DNA of 22,801 nt from an uncultured Mollicutes bacterium (GCA_900542595.1 UQOB01000015.1:1-22801), one strand, 5' to 3'. Positions 14,315 through 22,399 are shown, numbered from the stretch's first letter. Made by a program: numbers and translations. Notes: generated from the letters alone by a model not told the origin.

Positions 14315-16611
14315 TTTAAGAGACAGATGGTCGCCCCACCCCCTCCTTCATGTTCATCCGCGAGATTATAGCTTTTGATGTATTCTTTATGTTCGTCGAG
14401 GTATTGTTTGGTCATGTTTCTAAGGATGCCACTTCCAAAGCCGTGGATGATTCTAATTCTCTTTAAGCCACTGACCAGGACATTATTAAAGTATCTATCT
14501 AAAGCCTGATAGGCTTCATCATAACGCATCCCAACGAGGTTAATTTCTAAAGGCACTGTTGCCCGCCTAATCTTTTGGTCGAGGTCCTTCTTTTCTTTCT
14601 TAAACGATACCGGTTTTTCCGGTTTCTTCTTCAGTCTTAAAAGATTCTTATTAACGGTAAAAGATAAGCCTTCTTCCGTCACAAAGGTGACTTTATCTCC
14701 TTTAATATTAGTGACTTCCCCTTCCACGAAGAAAGAGGGGCAAGAAACATAGCTCTTAAGGGTTATATCTTGGTTATCAGTAAGCTTTTCTTCCTCTTGT
14801 TCTTCATCCTTTAAGGTTTCTTCCATCGCTTTTTTCGTTTTAATGATGTTAGGAAGGGAAGATGAAGAACCTTTTAAGAGGGAAGATAAGCTTTCTTCAT
14901 ATTCTTCTAAGATCTTTTCTTTTTCTCTCTTTAAGTCTTTCTTAAAGTATTCTTCTTTCTCTAAAAGCTTTTGGTTCTTTATCTTAAATAAGCGTTCTTG
15001 TTCTTTGAGCGCTTCTTCTTTCTTTTGAGCGTCCTTTATTAAGTTATCTAACGCGAGTTCCCTCGCTTGTAACTTCTGTAAAGCGGAAGAAAGGGACATA
15101 TTCTTCATCCCTTTAAAATAGTTCTCAGCGTCAGACATTACGTCTTCTCGGAGCCCCATCTTCCGCGCTAAAAGCAGACCATAACTTTCACCGGGTAAAC
15201 CGGGTTTTAAGATATATAGCGGTTTCCCTTCTTTTTCGCTGAAGAGTAAGGCGGCATTCTCCGCTCCCTTTAAATGAAGGACGAAACTTTTCAGTTCTTC
15301 AAAGTGACTACTGATCAAAGCGAAACAATGCTTCTTAAGTAGACTATTGATGACCGCTTTACTGATCGCGACCCCTTCTTCGACGGAGGTGCCACTTCCG
15401 ATTTCATCGACCAAAATTAAGTCGTTCCCAATCGTCTTTTCTAAAATCCGTTTTAAAGCGGCTAAATGAGCTTGGAAGGTTGAAAGGTTATCGCTTAGGC
15501 TCTGGTTATCCCCGATATCGAAATAAAGGGCGTGGAACTTAAAGAAGAGAGAGCCTTCGTTGACGGTGACGGGGAAACAAGAGACCGCCATAAGAAAGAG
15601 GAGACCGACCGTTTTAAGAGCGACTGTTTTTCCTCCAGCGTTCGCCCCGCTGATTAAAAGTAATCTAATATCTTGGCTCAGTAAGAAATCATTAGGAACA
15701 ACCTTATTTTGATCAAGTAACGGATGCCTCGCTCCCTTAAGATTTAACAAGGGAACATCGCTAAACATCGGGATCGTCGCCTTATATTCTTTCGAGAATA
15801 AGTATTTAGCTTTTAAGACATCGAAATAGATTAAGAGTTCATGGTTCACTAAGAGTTCGCTTAAGTGATTAGTCACTTCTTTATTCAACTCTACGACGAT
15901 TCTTAAGATTTCTTGTTCTTGGTTCGCTCTATTCTCTTTTAGAGTGTTTTCGTTTTCTAATAGCTTATAAGGAGTGATGAAATAGGTGCTCCCGGTTTGG
16001 CTAACTTCTTCAATGATACCAGGGACTTTATGTTTATAAGCGTTCTTAACTTGGAGACAATAATGGCCATTTTTAATGACGATTTCCCCGCTTTGGAGGT
16101 ACATCTCGTATTTTCTTTGTTCCGTTAAAGCTAAGGATTTAAAGAGATTGAGCAGTTTCTTTTCTTCGTTCTTAAGTTGCCTTAGTAATGGCGAGGCATC
16201 AGGATAAAGTTCTTCTTCGTTCTTAATCGTTCTTTTTAAGTTTTCTCTTAAAGAGGTAAAAGAGGTCATTCCTTCCACCTTTTCTTTTAAGGCTGGTAAG
16301 ACGTCTTTAAAGACTTCTTTGACACCTTCCACGAGTTCTAGCTCTCGTTCAATCATTAAAAGACCCTTCAGGTAAAGGATTTCCCCTTTACTGAGCTTTA
16401 AGAAAGTATCTTCCGTCGTTAAAGGAGTAAAAAAGTCCGCATCTAAGCCAAGTTCTTCCGCTTTAAAGAAAGCATCTAAGACATTTAATTCTTCTTGTAA
16501 TGCTTCCTTACTTTCAAAAGGCACCGTCATTAAGATCTGTTCTTTGGCATCGCTACTTTTCGCGTACGAGGCGATAATTTGTTTTATTTGTAAATAACCT
16601 AAATCTTCCAC
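14311..16611 (-). CDS. mutS2: MutS2 family ATPase with C-terminal Smr domain
   Basis: MutS homologue linked to recombination control and, in Bacillus, to rescue of collided ribosomes; 766 residues against about 785 in B. subtilis. The N-terminal core and clamp helices (1-310) lack the mismatch-recognition domain, as expected. The ATPase has Walker A GANAGGKT (322-329), Walker B LILVDEIGSGTS (398-409) and a signature SLSDNLSTFQAHL. A long Glu/Lys coiled coil spans about 515-630, and a Smr domain ends the protein (about 689-766) with HGFGSG at 724-729. The Smr motif usually written LDLRG reads INLVG here, so its acidic residue is lost. The GTG start at 16609-16611 has no Shine-Dalgarno; a perfect TATAAT lies 6 nt upstream. 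Confidence 0.96.
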   Translation of the reverse strand: MEDLGYLQIKQIIASYAKSSDAKEQILMTVPFESKEALQEELNVLDAFFKAEELGLDADFFTPLTTEDTFLKLSKGEILYLKGLLMIERELELVEGVKEVFKDVLPALKEKVEGMTSFTSLRENLKRTIKNEEELYPDASPLLRQLKNEEKKLLNLFKSLALTEQRKYEMYLQSGEIVIKNGHYCLQVKNAYKHKVPGIIEEVSQTGSTYFITPYKLLENENTLKENRANQEQEILRIVVELNKEVTNHLSELLVNHELLIYFDVLKAKYLFSKEYKATIPMFSDVPLLNLKGARHPLLDQNKVVPNDFLLSQDIRLLLISGANAGGKTVALKTVGLLFLMAVSCFPVTVNEGSLFFKFHALYFDIGDNQSLSDNLSTFQAHLAALKRILEKTIGNDLILVDEIGSGTSVEEGVAISKAVINSLLKKHCFALISSHFEELKSFVLHLKGAENAALLFSEKEGKPLYILKPGLPGESYGLLLARKMGLREDVMSDAENYFKGMKNMSLSSALQKLQARELALDNLIKDAQKKEEALKEQERLFKIKNQKLLEKEEYFKKDLKREKEKILEEYEESLSSLLKGSSSSLPNIIKTKKAMEETLKDEEQEEEKLTDNQDITLKSYVSCPSFFVEGEVTNIKGDKVTFVTEEGLSFTVNKNLLRLKKKPEKPVSFKKEKKDLDQKIRRATVPLEINLVGMRYDEAYQALDRYFNNVLVSGLKRIRIIHGFGSGILRNMTKQYLDEHKEYIKSYNLADEHEGGGGATICLLK

Positions 16612-16617
16612 GTCCGG

Positions 16618-16626
16618 ATTATACCA
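16618..16626 (-). promoter_or_regulatory. Extended -10 promoter of mutS2-uvrC, predicted leaderless
   Basis: Minus strand TGG-TATAAT: consensus -10 at 16618-16623 and the TG extension at 16625-16626. It is 6 nt (CCGGAC) before the GTG. No good -35 is present, as expected for a TG-extended promoter. It is back to back with the rnhC promoter. Confidence 0.7.
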
Positions 16627-16643
16627 CGGATTGCCGCCTCATA

Positions 16644-16652
16644 TGTTATGAT
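16644..16652 (+). promoter_or_regulatory. Extended -10 promoter of rnhC, predicted leaderless
   Basis: Plus strand TGT-TATGAT: -10 at 16647-16652 and the TG extension at 16644-16645, exactly 6 nt (TACCAC) before the ATG at 16659. No Shine-Dalgarno precedes the start. Confidence 0.6.
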
Positions 16653-16658
16653 TACCAC

Positions 16659-17582
16659 ATGGAAAAAAGCACCTTTTCTTTACCGGTCGATGCAAAACTT
16701 AAAACCCAGATTATTAGTGACTACACTCCCTTTTTAATTGACCCAACCAATAACTATATTGAAGCTCAGATCAAAGTCCCGAAAGACGTCGTTATCACCA
16801 TCTATAAAGATAAAGCGGTCTTTCAAGGAAAACTCGCGAAAGAAACGTATCTCCATTACCTTCATGATTCATCTTCGCAAGTTAAACTCTTTGATGATGA
16901 CTTTATAATCCCCAGTAAAGAAGAAACCGAAAGAAAACCGATAAAAAACCTCTATCCCCAAGTGGGGAACGATGAAGTTGGGTTCGGGGATTATTTCGGT
17001 CCTATCGTCGTAACTTCGTCCTATGTCACTAAAAACGATTTAGCTTATTTACATGACTTATGGGTCACCGATAGTAAGCTCTTGACGGATAACACCATCA
17101 TTGAGATTGGACCGAAACTGAAAAAGAAGTTCCTTCATATCAATACGGTTGTTTCACCTCACAAATTTAATGAAGTGAAACAGAGTTACAACATGAATGA
17201 AATGAAAGCGGTCATGCATAATGAAGCTTATCGTTTAATCTTAGAAAAAGTTAACACCCCTAATCGATATCTTGATGAATTCTGTTCCCCGTCCCTTTAT
17301 TACTCGTATTTAAGACGAAAGAAACAAGTAGTCATCGATGGAATAACCATGAGAACGAAGGGCGAAAGTTATTTCCCCAGCGTCGCTCTTTCTAGCGTTA
17401 TCGCTCGGTATACGTTTTTGCTTGAGAAACAAAAGATGGACGAAAAATACCATTTCCATTTCCCTTTTGGAGCGGGCCCATCCGTCATCGAAGCCGGAAA
17501 AGAATTCATCCAAAGATACGGAAAAGAGGAGCTTAAAGAAGTCGCGAAACTTAACTTTAAGACCACTGAACAATTACTTTAA
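16659..17582 (+). CDS. rnhC: Ribonuclease HIII
   Basis: Cleaves the RNA strand of RNA-DNA hybrids, removing R-loops and primers. At 307 residues it is close to the B. subtilis enzyme. The N-terminal third (1-90) fits the TBP-like substrate-binding domain that distinguishes HIII from HII. The catalytic domain begins with GNDEVGFGDYFGP (103-115; Asp105 and Glu106) and has a conserved DSK (Asp138). It later has VIDGITMRTKGESYFPSVAL and SSVIARYTFL. It is the only confident plus-strand gene, divergent from mutS2 across 47 bp that hold both promoters, and it converges on rluD with a 9-bp overlap of coding ends. The ATG was chosen for motif completeness and the -10 at 6 nt. Confidence 0.96.
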   Translation: MEKSTFSLPVDAKLKTQIISDYTPFLIDPTNNYIEAQIKVPKDVVITIYKDKAVFQGKLAKETYLHYLHDSSSQVKLFDDDFIIPSKEETERKPIKNLYPQVGNDEVGFGDYFGPIVVTSSYVTKNDLAYLHDLWVTDSKLLTDNTIIEIGPKLKKKFLHINTVVSPHKFNEVKQSYNMNEMKAVMHNEAYRLILEKVNTPNRYLDEFCSPSLYYSYLRRKKQVVIDGITMRTKGESYFPSVALSSVIARYTFLLEKQKMDEKYHFHFPFGAGPSVIEAGKEFIQRYGKEELKEVAKLNFKTTEQLL

Positions 17583-18476
17583 TTTGTTTAAGATTTCATC
17601 GAAATATTTTGGTAACGGAGCGCTATAACTAACGAGCTCTTTTCCTTTCGGCGGAACAAAGCTTAAACGGTAAGCGTGTAAGAGTTGCCCGTTGTTATAT
17701 AGAGAGCGATTATTTTCCCCGTACAGCGGATCCCCGACCACCGGGTGCCCAATATAATCCATATGGACCCTAATCTGATGGGTTCTGCCGGTTAAGAGTC
17801 TTAATGACACTAAGGTATAGTGAGTGAATCTCTTTTCGACGTGGAAATACGTTACGGCCGGTTTCCCGTCTTCCCTCACTTTAAACTTAATCGGGTTCTT
17901 CTCATCCCGACCGATTGGGAGATTTATCTCCCCATCGTTTTCATTGATGACCCCGGTCACTAAGGCTAAGTATTCTCTCTTTACTTCATGGTCTTTAATG
18001 AGGTTTTGAAAGTACTGTTCACTTTCTAAATTTTTGGTAACTAAGAGTAAGCCCGAAGTATCTTTATCGATCCGGTGAACAATTCCCGGACGTAGATTAT
18101 TTTCGTCATTCTTAAAGTTATGGAGTTTTTTTAAAAGACCATTGACCAAAGTCCCTTCTGTATGGCCGTGCCCCGGATGAACGACGATACCCTGCGGCTT
18201 ATTGATGACGAGATAATCATCGTTTTCAAATACGATATCAAAGGGGACTTCTTCCTCTTTGAGTACTAGTGGTTTTTCAGTATATTTTTGGTATGTTACC
18301 TTTTCGGCAAGACTTAAGATGTAGTGCGCTTTTACTGGCTTACCGTTCACCTTAACTTTCCCTTCTTTAAATAGAGTAGATACTCTACTCCTAGACGGAG
18401 CCACTCCCATCTTAAAAAGAACGATATCGAGCCGTTGATTAGCTTCATTTTCTGTGACGATAAAACTCTCTTCCAC
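17574..18476 (-). CDS. rluD: RluD-type 23S rRNA pseudouridine synthase
   Basis: RluA-family pseudouridine synthase, probably modifying large-subunit rRNA; 300 residues. An N-terminal S4 RNA-binding domain (about 12-70, QRLDIVLFKMGVAPSRSRVS) precedes the catalytic domain, which has NKPQGIVVHPGHG and the signature HRIDKDTSGLLL with catalytic Asp137. The C-terminal part has LLTGRTHQIRVHMDYIGHPV. The start is GTG, 4 nt after the lspA stop, with an AAGGGAAG Shine-Dalgarno inside the end of lspA. The order ileS-lspA-rluD matches B. subtilis (ileS-lspA-ylyB). Exact site specificity among the RluA/RluC/RluD types cannot be settled from motifs alone. Confidence 0.93.
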   Translation of the reverse strand: MEESFIVTENEANQRLDIVLFKMGVAPSRSRVSTLFKEGKVKVNGKPVKAHYILSLAEKVTYQKYTEKPLVLKEEEVPFDIVFENDDYLVINKPQGIVVHPGHGHTEGTLVNGLLKKLHNFKNDENNLRPGIVHRIDKDTSGLLLVTKNLESEQYFQNLIKDHEVKREYLALVTGVINENDGEINLPIGRDEKNPIKFKVREDGKPAVTYFHVEKRFTHYTLVSLRLLTGRTHQIRVHMDYIGHPVVGDPLYGENNRSLYNNGQLLHAYRLSFVPPKGKELVSYSAPLPKYFDEILNKLK

Positions 18477-18480
18477 GGCC

Positions 18481-19113
18481 CTACTTCCCTTCTTGTTTAT
18501 GTTCTTTAAAGAGACTGATTAAGAGATAAATTACAGCGAGAACTAAACCAATGGTCAAACAGGCATCCGCGATATTGAAGACCGCGAAAGGTTGACTGTT
18601 CGGTCCAAAGATATAGAACTCAAAGAAGTCGACGACCCCAGAAAACCCAACGATTTCTTTAAAATAAAAGGCTCGGTCAATTAAGTTTCCTAGCGCTCCA
18701 CTCCAGCAAAGACTAAAGACGAGATTAAGAAGAACACTCTTCTTATCTAAATGCTTGTACCAGAAATAAGGAATGATGATGACCGCTAAGATTGAGATGA
18801 TGATAAAGATGATTCTAAAAGCGAGATTCCCATCCCCCAAGCCAAAGGCCATCCCTTCGTTAAAGACAAGGTGAATATTAAAGAAACCGCCAATAACGGA
18901 AACGGTTCCTCCGTGGACCAATCCATCCGGGCCTTTCGTCCCCACGAGATTAACCACCAGCCATTTACTGGCGATATCTAAAATAAACAGCAAGATTGCG
19001 AGCCAAAAGAGGCTCTTAAAGAAGAAAGGCCAGGACCATTTGTAGCTGGGGAGTTTAAGCTTTTCTTTAAGGCTAAGCTCTTTTTGAGTATCCTCATGAC
19101 TATTCTTGATCAT
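18481..19113 (-). CDS. lspA: Lipoprotein signal peptidase II with N-terminal extension
   Basis: Membrane aspartyl protease that removes the signal peptide from diacylglyceryl prolipoproteins. The catalytic aspartates are Asp146 in GALGNLIDRAF and Asp183 in FNIADACL; VFNEGMAFGLG is the conserved loop. Four membrane segments are visible (about 34-55, 97-117, 127-145, 184-203). The protein has 210 residues against a usual 150-170, because about 30 charged and aromatic residues precede the first membrane helix. I chose the ATG at 19111-19113 (AGGAAG Shine-Dalgarno within the end of ileS) over a TTG four codons upstream. It overlaps the last codons of ileS and is followed by rluD, so it is the middle gene of a tight operon. 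Confidence 0.96.
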   Translation of the reverse strand: MIKNSHEDTQKELSLKEKLKLPSYKWSWPFFFKSLFWLAILLFILDIASKWLVVNLVGTKGPDGLVHGGTVSVIGGFFNIHLVFNEGMAFGLGDGNLAFRIIFIIISILAVIIIPYFWYKHLDKKSVLLNLVFSLCWSGALGNLIDRAFYFKEIVGFSGVVDFFEFYIFGPNSQPFAVFNIADACLTIGLVLAVIYLLISLFKEHKQEGK

Positions 19114-21811
19114 CTTCTTCCTCAAGCGCTTTAGCGCATCTTTCGCAGACTTTTCCGTAAGGAGTATCGACCATTTTCTCTTTCGGGAGCCGGCACCGGG
19201 GGCAGATTTCGTAAGTCGACTTACTTACATCGACATTTTCCTCCCCAGTCTTAAGCTCAATTTCTCCGACCGAAAGAGCTCTTTCGAGTTCTTCTTTACC
19301 TAAGCAGCTAAGGAGCTTAACGTCATCTTCGTTTAAGGTAAGGACGACTTTCGCTTCGGTGTTTCTTCCGATGACTCCATTATTTCTCGCATCTTCTAAG
19401 TTTCTTAAGACTAAGTCTCTGATCTTTAAGAATCTCGCGTAGTCATCTTTAGTTTCTTGGTAATATGAGCTGGTTAAAGGTTCATATTTTTCAAGGAATA
19501 AAGAAGCTTTATCTTTAAAGGCTGTTTGATAGACTTCTTCCATCGTGAAAGACAGGATGGGGGCGAATAATCTATTTAAAGTTTTTAATAAAACTCTGTA
19601 GGTTTGGTTGACGCTCTTTCTTCTTAAAGATGTGACGGGTTCACAGTAGAGGATATCTTTCGTCACATCGAGGTAGAAGGACGATAAAGTCACCATGTAA
19701 TTAGCCAGTAAGTTATGAGCGGACGGGAAGGCGAAATCGTCATAGCTCTTTAAGACATCTTTTTCGAGTTTCTCTAAAGAACCCACTACCCATTTATCTA
19801 AGGGGTAATAGTCGACGACTTCACTTGTTTTTTCGTAATTTAAAAGTAAGAAACGGAAAGTGTTTCTAATCTTCCTATATTCATCGCTGATAGACGAGAT
19901 AATCTTTTCACTAATTCGACAATCCGCTTGATAGTTGACGGAACTGACGTAGAGACGCAAAAGGTCCGCTCCAAACTCATTAGCGACCTTACTAGGATCA
20001 ATCCCGTTTCCCTTACTCTTACTCATCTTCGACCAGTTTTCATCCATCACCCAGCCGTGGGTAACGCATTGTTTAAAGCTGGCTTCCCCGGTCACCGCGA
20101 CACTTAAAATTAACGAAGCATTAAACCACCCCCGGTATTGATCGTTACCTTCTAAATAACAATCCGCCGGATACTTTAAGCCGCGTTCTTTAATGACCCC
20201 GTTCCAGGAAGAACCGCTATCGAACCAGACATCCATGATGTCTTTTTCTTTGGTGAACTTGTTGTTGGGGCTCTTACTGTTTTTATAGCCTTCCGGTAAG
20301 AAGTAAGAAGCATCATGGGTAAACCACGCTCCACTTCCTTCTTTCCTAAAGATTTCACTGATTTTATCGAAGACTTCCTCTTCGATGATCGGGCTCCCAT
20401 CTTCGTTATAGATGATGGGAAGCGGCACCCCCCAGCTCCGTTGCCGGGAGATACACCAGTCGGTCCGGTCTTTAATCATGTTTTTCATCTTTTCTTCGCC
20501 CCAAGCCGGTACCCATTTGATCTTGCTTACGGCGTCTAAGAGCTTATCTTTAATCGGGTTAATCGAACAGAACCATTGAGGGGTCGCTCGAAAGATGACC
20601 GGAAGATGGGTCCGCCAGTCATGGGGGTAACTATGGACGATATCGATTTCTTTTAAAAGCCTGCCTTTTTCTTCCAGTTCCTTAATGACGATATCATTAG
20701 TGTCTTCATAGAACTTCCCATCGATCAAGGAATCATCTTTAAAATGGACGATACCTTTTTCATCGACCGGGCAGAAGGGCTTTAAGCCGTACTTCATCCC
20801 AGCGTTAAAGTCATCGACCCCGTGGTCGGGCGCGGTATGAACACATCCGGTACCCGTGTCCTTAGTGACATAATTATTGATGATCACTAAGCTTTCTCTA
20901 TTTTCATATAAAGGATGCGTTAAAACACTATATTCAAGTTCTTGCCCTTTATAGGTTTTAAGAAGTTCCACTTCTTTTAAGCCTAAGGTTTCTTTTAAAG
21001 TGTCTTTAAGTTCTTCTAAGAACACCATCTTCCCCTTATCCGTTTTAAATAAACCATAAGTGAAAGACGGGTTAAGGGTGACCGCTAAGTCAGCCGGGAT
21101 GGTCCACGGGGTTGTCGTCCAGATGACGATCCCCGCCTCCTTTAATTCCGGATATTTACTCTTTTTAAAGGGGAAATAGACGTAGAGGGTTTTCGCAGTG
21201 ACATCTTTATATTCGACTTCCGCTTCCGCGAGAGCGCTCTCACTGCTCGGACTCCAATAAACCGGTTTCACCCCTTTATAGATGATGCCTTTTAAGGCTA
21301 AGGTTTTAAAAACATCGATTTGCCGAGCTTCATATTCTTTTTGCAGGGTCATATAAGGATGAAGATAATCCCCGTACGCTCCTAAACGTTTGATTTGTTC
21401 TTTTTGATGGGCTACTTGTTTTAAAGCGTACTTTTCGCATTCTTCCCTGAAGACTTGGGGGCTGACTTTCTTTCGGTCGACCACCGTTTTATTAACTTGC
21501 ACTTCAATTGGAAGACCATGGGTGTCCCAGCCAAAGATAAAAGGCACGTGTTCACCCTTTAATAAGTGATGCCGAACGGCAAAATCTTTTAAAAGGCGAT
21601 TAAGCATATGACCGCAGTGGATGTCCCCGTTCGCGTACGGCGGCCCATCATGAAGGAGATATTCTTCGCAGCCCTGCCTATCTTTTTCTAAGGTCTCATA
21701 AAGCTTGATATCTTCCCAATATTTAACGAGTTTCGGTTCCTTATCTTTGAGGTTCGCTCGCATGTCAAAGGTGGTTTTACCCATCCTTAAGGTTTCTTTT
21801 AAATTCTTCAT
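19100..21811 (-). CDS. ileS: Isoleucyl-tRNA synthetase
   Basis: Class I synthetase that charges tRNA-Ile and edits valine; 903 residues. The first class I motif reads HCGH (residues 65-68) in PPYANGDIHCGHMLNRLLKD, with Cys in the usually aliphatic second place. The editing domain contains GTGCVHTAPDHGVDDF, and KMSKSKGNGIDP lies near residue 595. The C terminus carries a zinc-binding pair, CPRC and CERC (Cys870/873/889/892). The ATG at 21809-21811 is chosen because MKNLKETLRMGKTTFDMRAN lines up with the usual IleRS N terminus. An 18-codon longer reading would start inside the T-box terminator. A GGGGGAA Shine-Dalgarno precedes the start. It is the first gene of the ileS-lspA-rluD operon under T-box control. 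Confidence 0.98.
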   Translation of the reverse strand: MKNLKETLRMGKTTFDMRANLKDKEPKLVKYWEDIKLYETLEKDRQGCEEYLLHDGPPYANGDIHCGHMLNRLLKDFAVRHHLLKGEHVPFIFGWDTHGLPIEVQVNKTVVDRKKVSPQVFREECEKYALKQVAHQKEQIKRLGAYGDYLHPYMTLQKEYEARQIDVFKTLALKGIIYKGVKPVYWSPSSESALAEAEVEYKDVTAKTLYVYFPFKKSKYPELKEAGIVIWTTTPWTIPADLAVTLNPSFTYGLFKTDKGKMVFLEELKDTLKETLGLKEVELLKTYKGQELEYSVLTHPLYENRESLVIINNYVTKDTGTGCVHTAPDHGVDDFNAGMKYGLKPFCPVDEKGIVHFKDDSLIDGKFYEDTNDIVIKELEEKGRLLKEIDIVHSYPHDWRTHLPVIFRATPQWFCSINPIKDKLLDAVSKIKWVPAWGEEKMKNMIKDRTDWCISRQRSWGVPLPIIYNEDGSPIIEEEVFDKISEIFRKEGSGAWFTHDASYFLPEGYKNSKSPNNKFTKEKDIMDVWFDSGSSWNGVIKERGLKYPADCYLEGNDQYRGWFNASLILSVAVTGEASFKQCVTHGWVMDENWSKMSKSKGNGIDPSKVANEFGADLLRLYVSSVNYQADCRISEKIISSISDEYRKIRNTFRFLLLNYEKTSEVVDYYPLDKWVVGSLEKLEKDVLKSYDDFAFPSAHNLLANYMVTLSSFYLDVTKDILYCEPVTSLRRKSVNQTYRVLLKTLNRLFAPILSFTMEEVYQTAFKDKASLFLEKYEPLTSSYYQETKDDYARFLKIRDLVLRNLEDARNNGVIGRNTEAKVVLTLNEDDVKLLSCLGKEELERALSVGEIELKTGEENVDVSKSTYEICPRCRLPKEKMVDTPYGKVCERCAKALEEEDDQE

Positions 21812-22026
21812 CTTTTTCCCCCAAAATAAAACGCCCACTCTAAGGGCGCTTCCGCGCGGTCCCACCTTAGTTCGGTTTTTGCCGCTCTTGAATCCTTAAC
21901 GCGGAAGGACGATCTTCCTACTAGTATTTCAGAAGATAGGCTCAGTAGTGATAACCTTTCACTGCCCCGTTCTCATCCAGGGGGCTCGCTGTTGTTTGTT
22001 ACTAGGCGTTGTCTACGTCAATGCCA
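21812..22026 (-). promoter_or_regulatory. T-box riboswitch leader of ileS
   Basis: Minus strand: the T-box core AAGGTGGGACCGCG is at 21855-21868. Upstream, TAGT/ACTA and AAC/GTT pairings flank ATC at 21950-21952, an isoleucine codon in the specifier position. A distal CCCC/GGGG hairpin is also visible. The variable T-box base is G, not the U expected to pair with an A73 discriminator. The 5' end is estimated from the promoter. It controls ileS-lspA-rluD in response to uncharged tRNA-Ile. Confidence 0.92.
21824..21848 (-). terminator. Regulated intrinsic terminator of the ileS T-box
   Basis: Minus strand: stem CGCCC (21844-21848) / GGGCG (21832-21836) with loop TTAGAGT, followed by TTTTATTTT. 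It lies between the T-box core and the ileS Shine-Dalgarno. Confidence 0.8.
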
Positions 22027-22031
22027 CCCAT

Positions 22032-22060
22032 AGTATAAAAGAATTGTTTTTTCTTATAAA
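22032..22060 (-). promoter_or_regulatory. Probable promoter of the ileS operon
   Basis: Minus strand: -10 TATACT (22032-22037), 17-nt spacer and a -35-like TTTATA (22055-22060). The predicted start is just before the T-box leader. Confidence 0.6.
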
Positions 22061-22077
22061 GAAAAATACGTTTTCTC

Positions 22078-22256
22078 TTAGTTTATAAATTCAATGCCAA
22101 ATTTTCTTTGCAATAAAACCTCGACATTTTTAGTATGTCTTTGCCTTCTTTGCTCTTTCCAGAAATAGAAACTCTCTCTAATTTTATCGGCGATTATGAT
22201 ATCAATCATTGCGCACAAGACGCTACAAAAGCGTTCAAGCCTATCGAATGTCGATG
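22078..22256 (-). pseudogene. Possible degraded ORF between ftsZ and ileS
   Basis: After a TAG near 22257 this frame stays open for about 58 codons and ends in TAA at 22078-22080. The first ATG (22207-22209) gives 43 residues, starting MIDIIIADKIRESFYFWKEQ and ending LLQRKFGIEFIN. A 22-codon ORF in another frame starts at 22272-22274, with a GAGG-type Shine-Dalgarno, and its TGA overlaps that ATG as ATGA. The residues look protein-like but match no family I know. It occupies the place where Bacilli usually carry ylm genes and divIVA, so it could be a remnant. The rest of 22038-22373 holds no other gene that I can see. Confidence 0.25.
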
Positions 22257-22373
22257 CCTATTTTGATAAGTCATCCTAACCTCTTGTTCCTATATTTTTT
22301 CAATTCAGATAATTAAAAGAATAAGCAAACTTTTTTCTGAAGAAAGGGATATATTAATCATTCCATTGGGGCA

Positions 22374-22399
22374 AATAAAAAGGATGGTTCCCCATCCTT
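22374..22399 (-). terminator. Rho-independent terminator of ftsZ
   Basis: Minus strand: 8-bp stem AAGGATGG / CCATCCTT with a GGAA loop, followed by TTTATT. It lies 7 nt after the ftsZ stop codon. Confidence 0.92.

Noticed and set aside
19114..19125. TTG start of lspA four codons upstream of the chosen ATG
   Set aside because: The ATG has an AGGAAG Shine-Dalgarno at good spacing; the TTG has no better site.
21812..21865. Longer ileS start 18 codons upstream
   Set aside because: It would begin inside the T-box core/terminator, and the extra residues have no counterpart in IleRS. The ATG at 21809-21811 has a Shine-Dalgarno and the right N terminus.
22134..22265. A 43-codon plus-strand ORF beginning MSLPSLLFPE
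   Set aside because: No Shine-Dalgarno or promoter, and the opposite strand has a more protein-like frame over the same bases.
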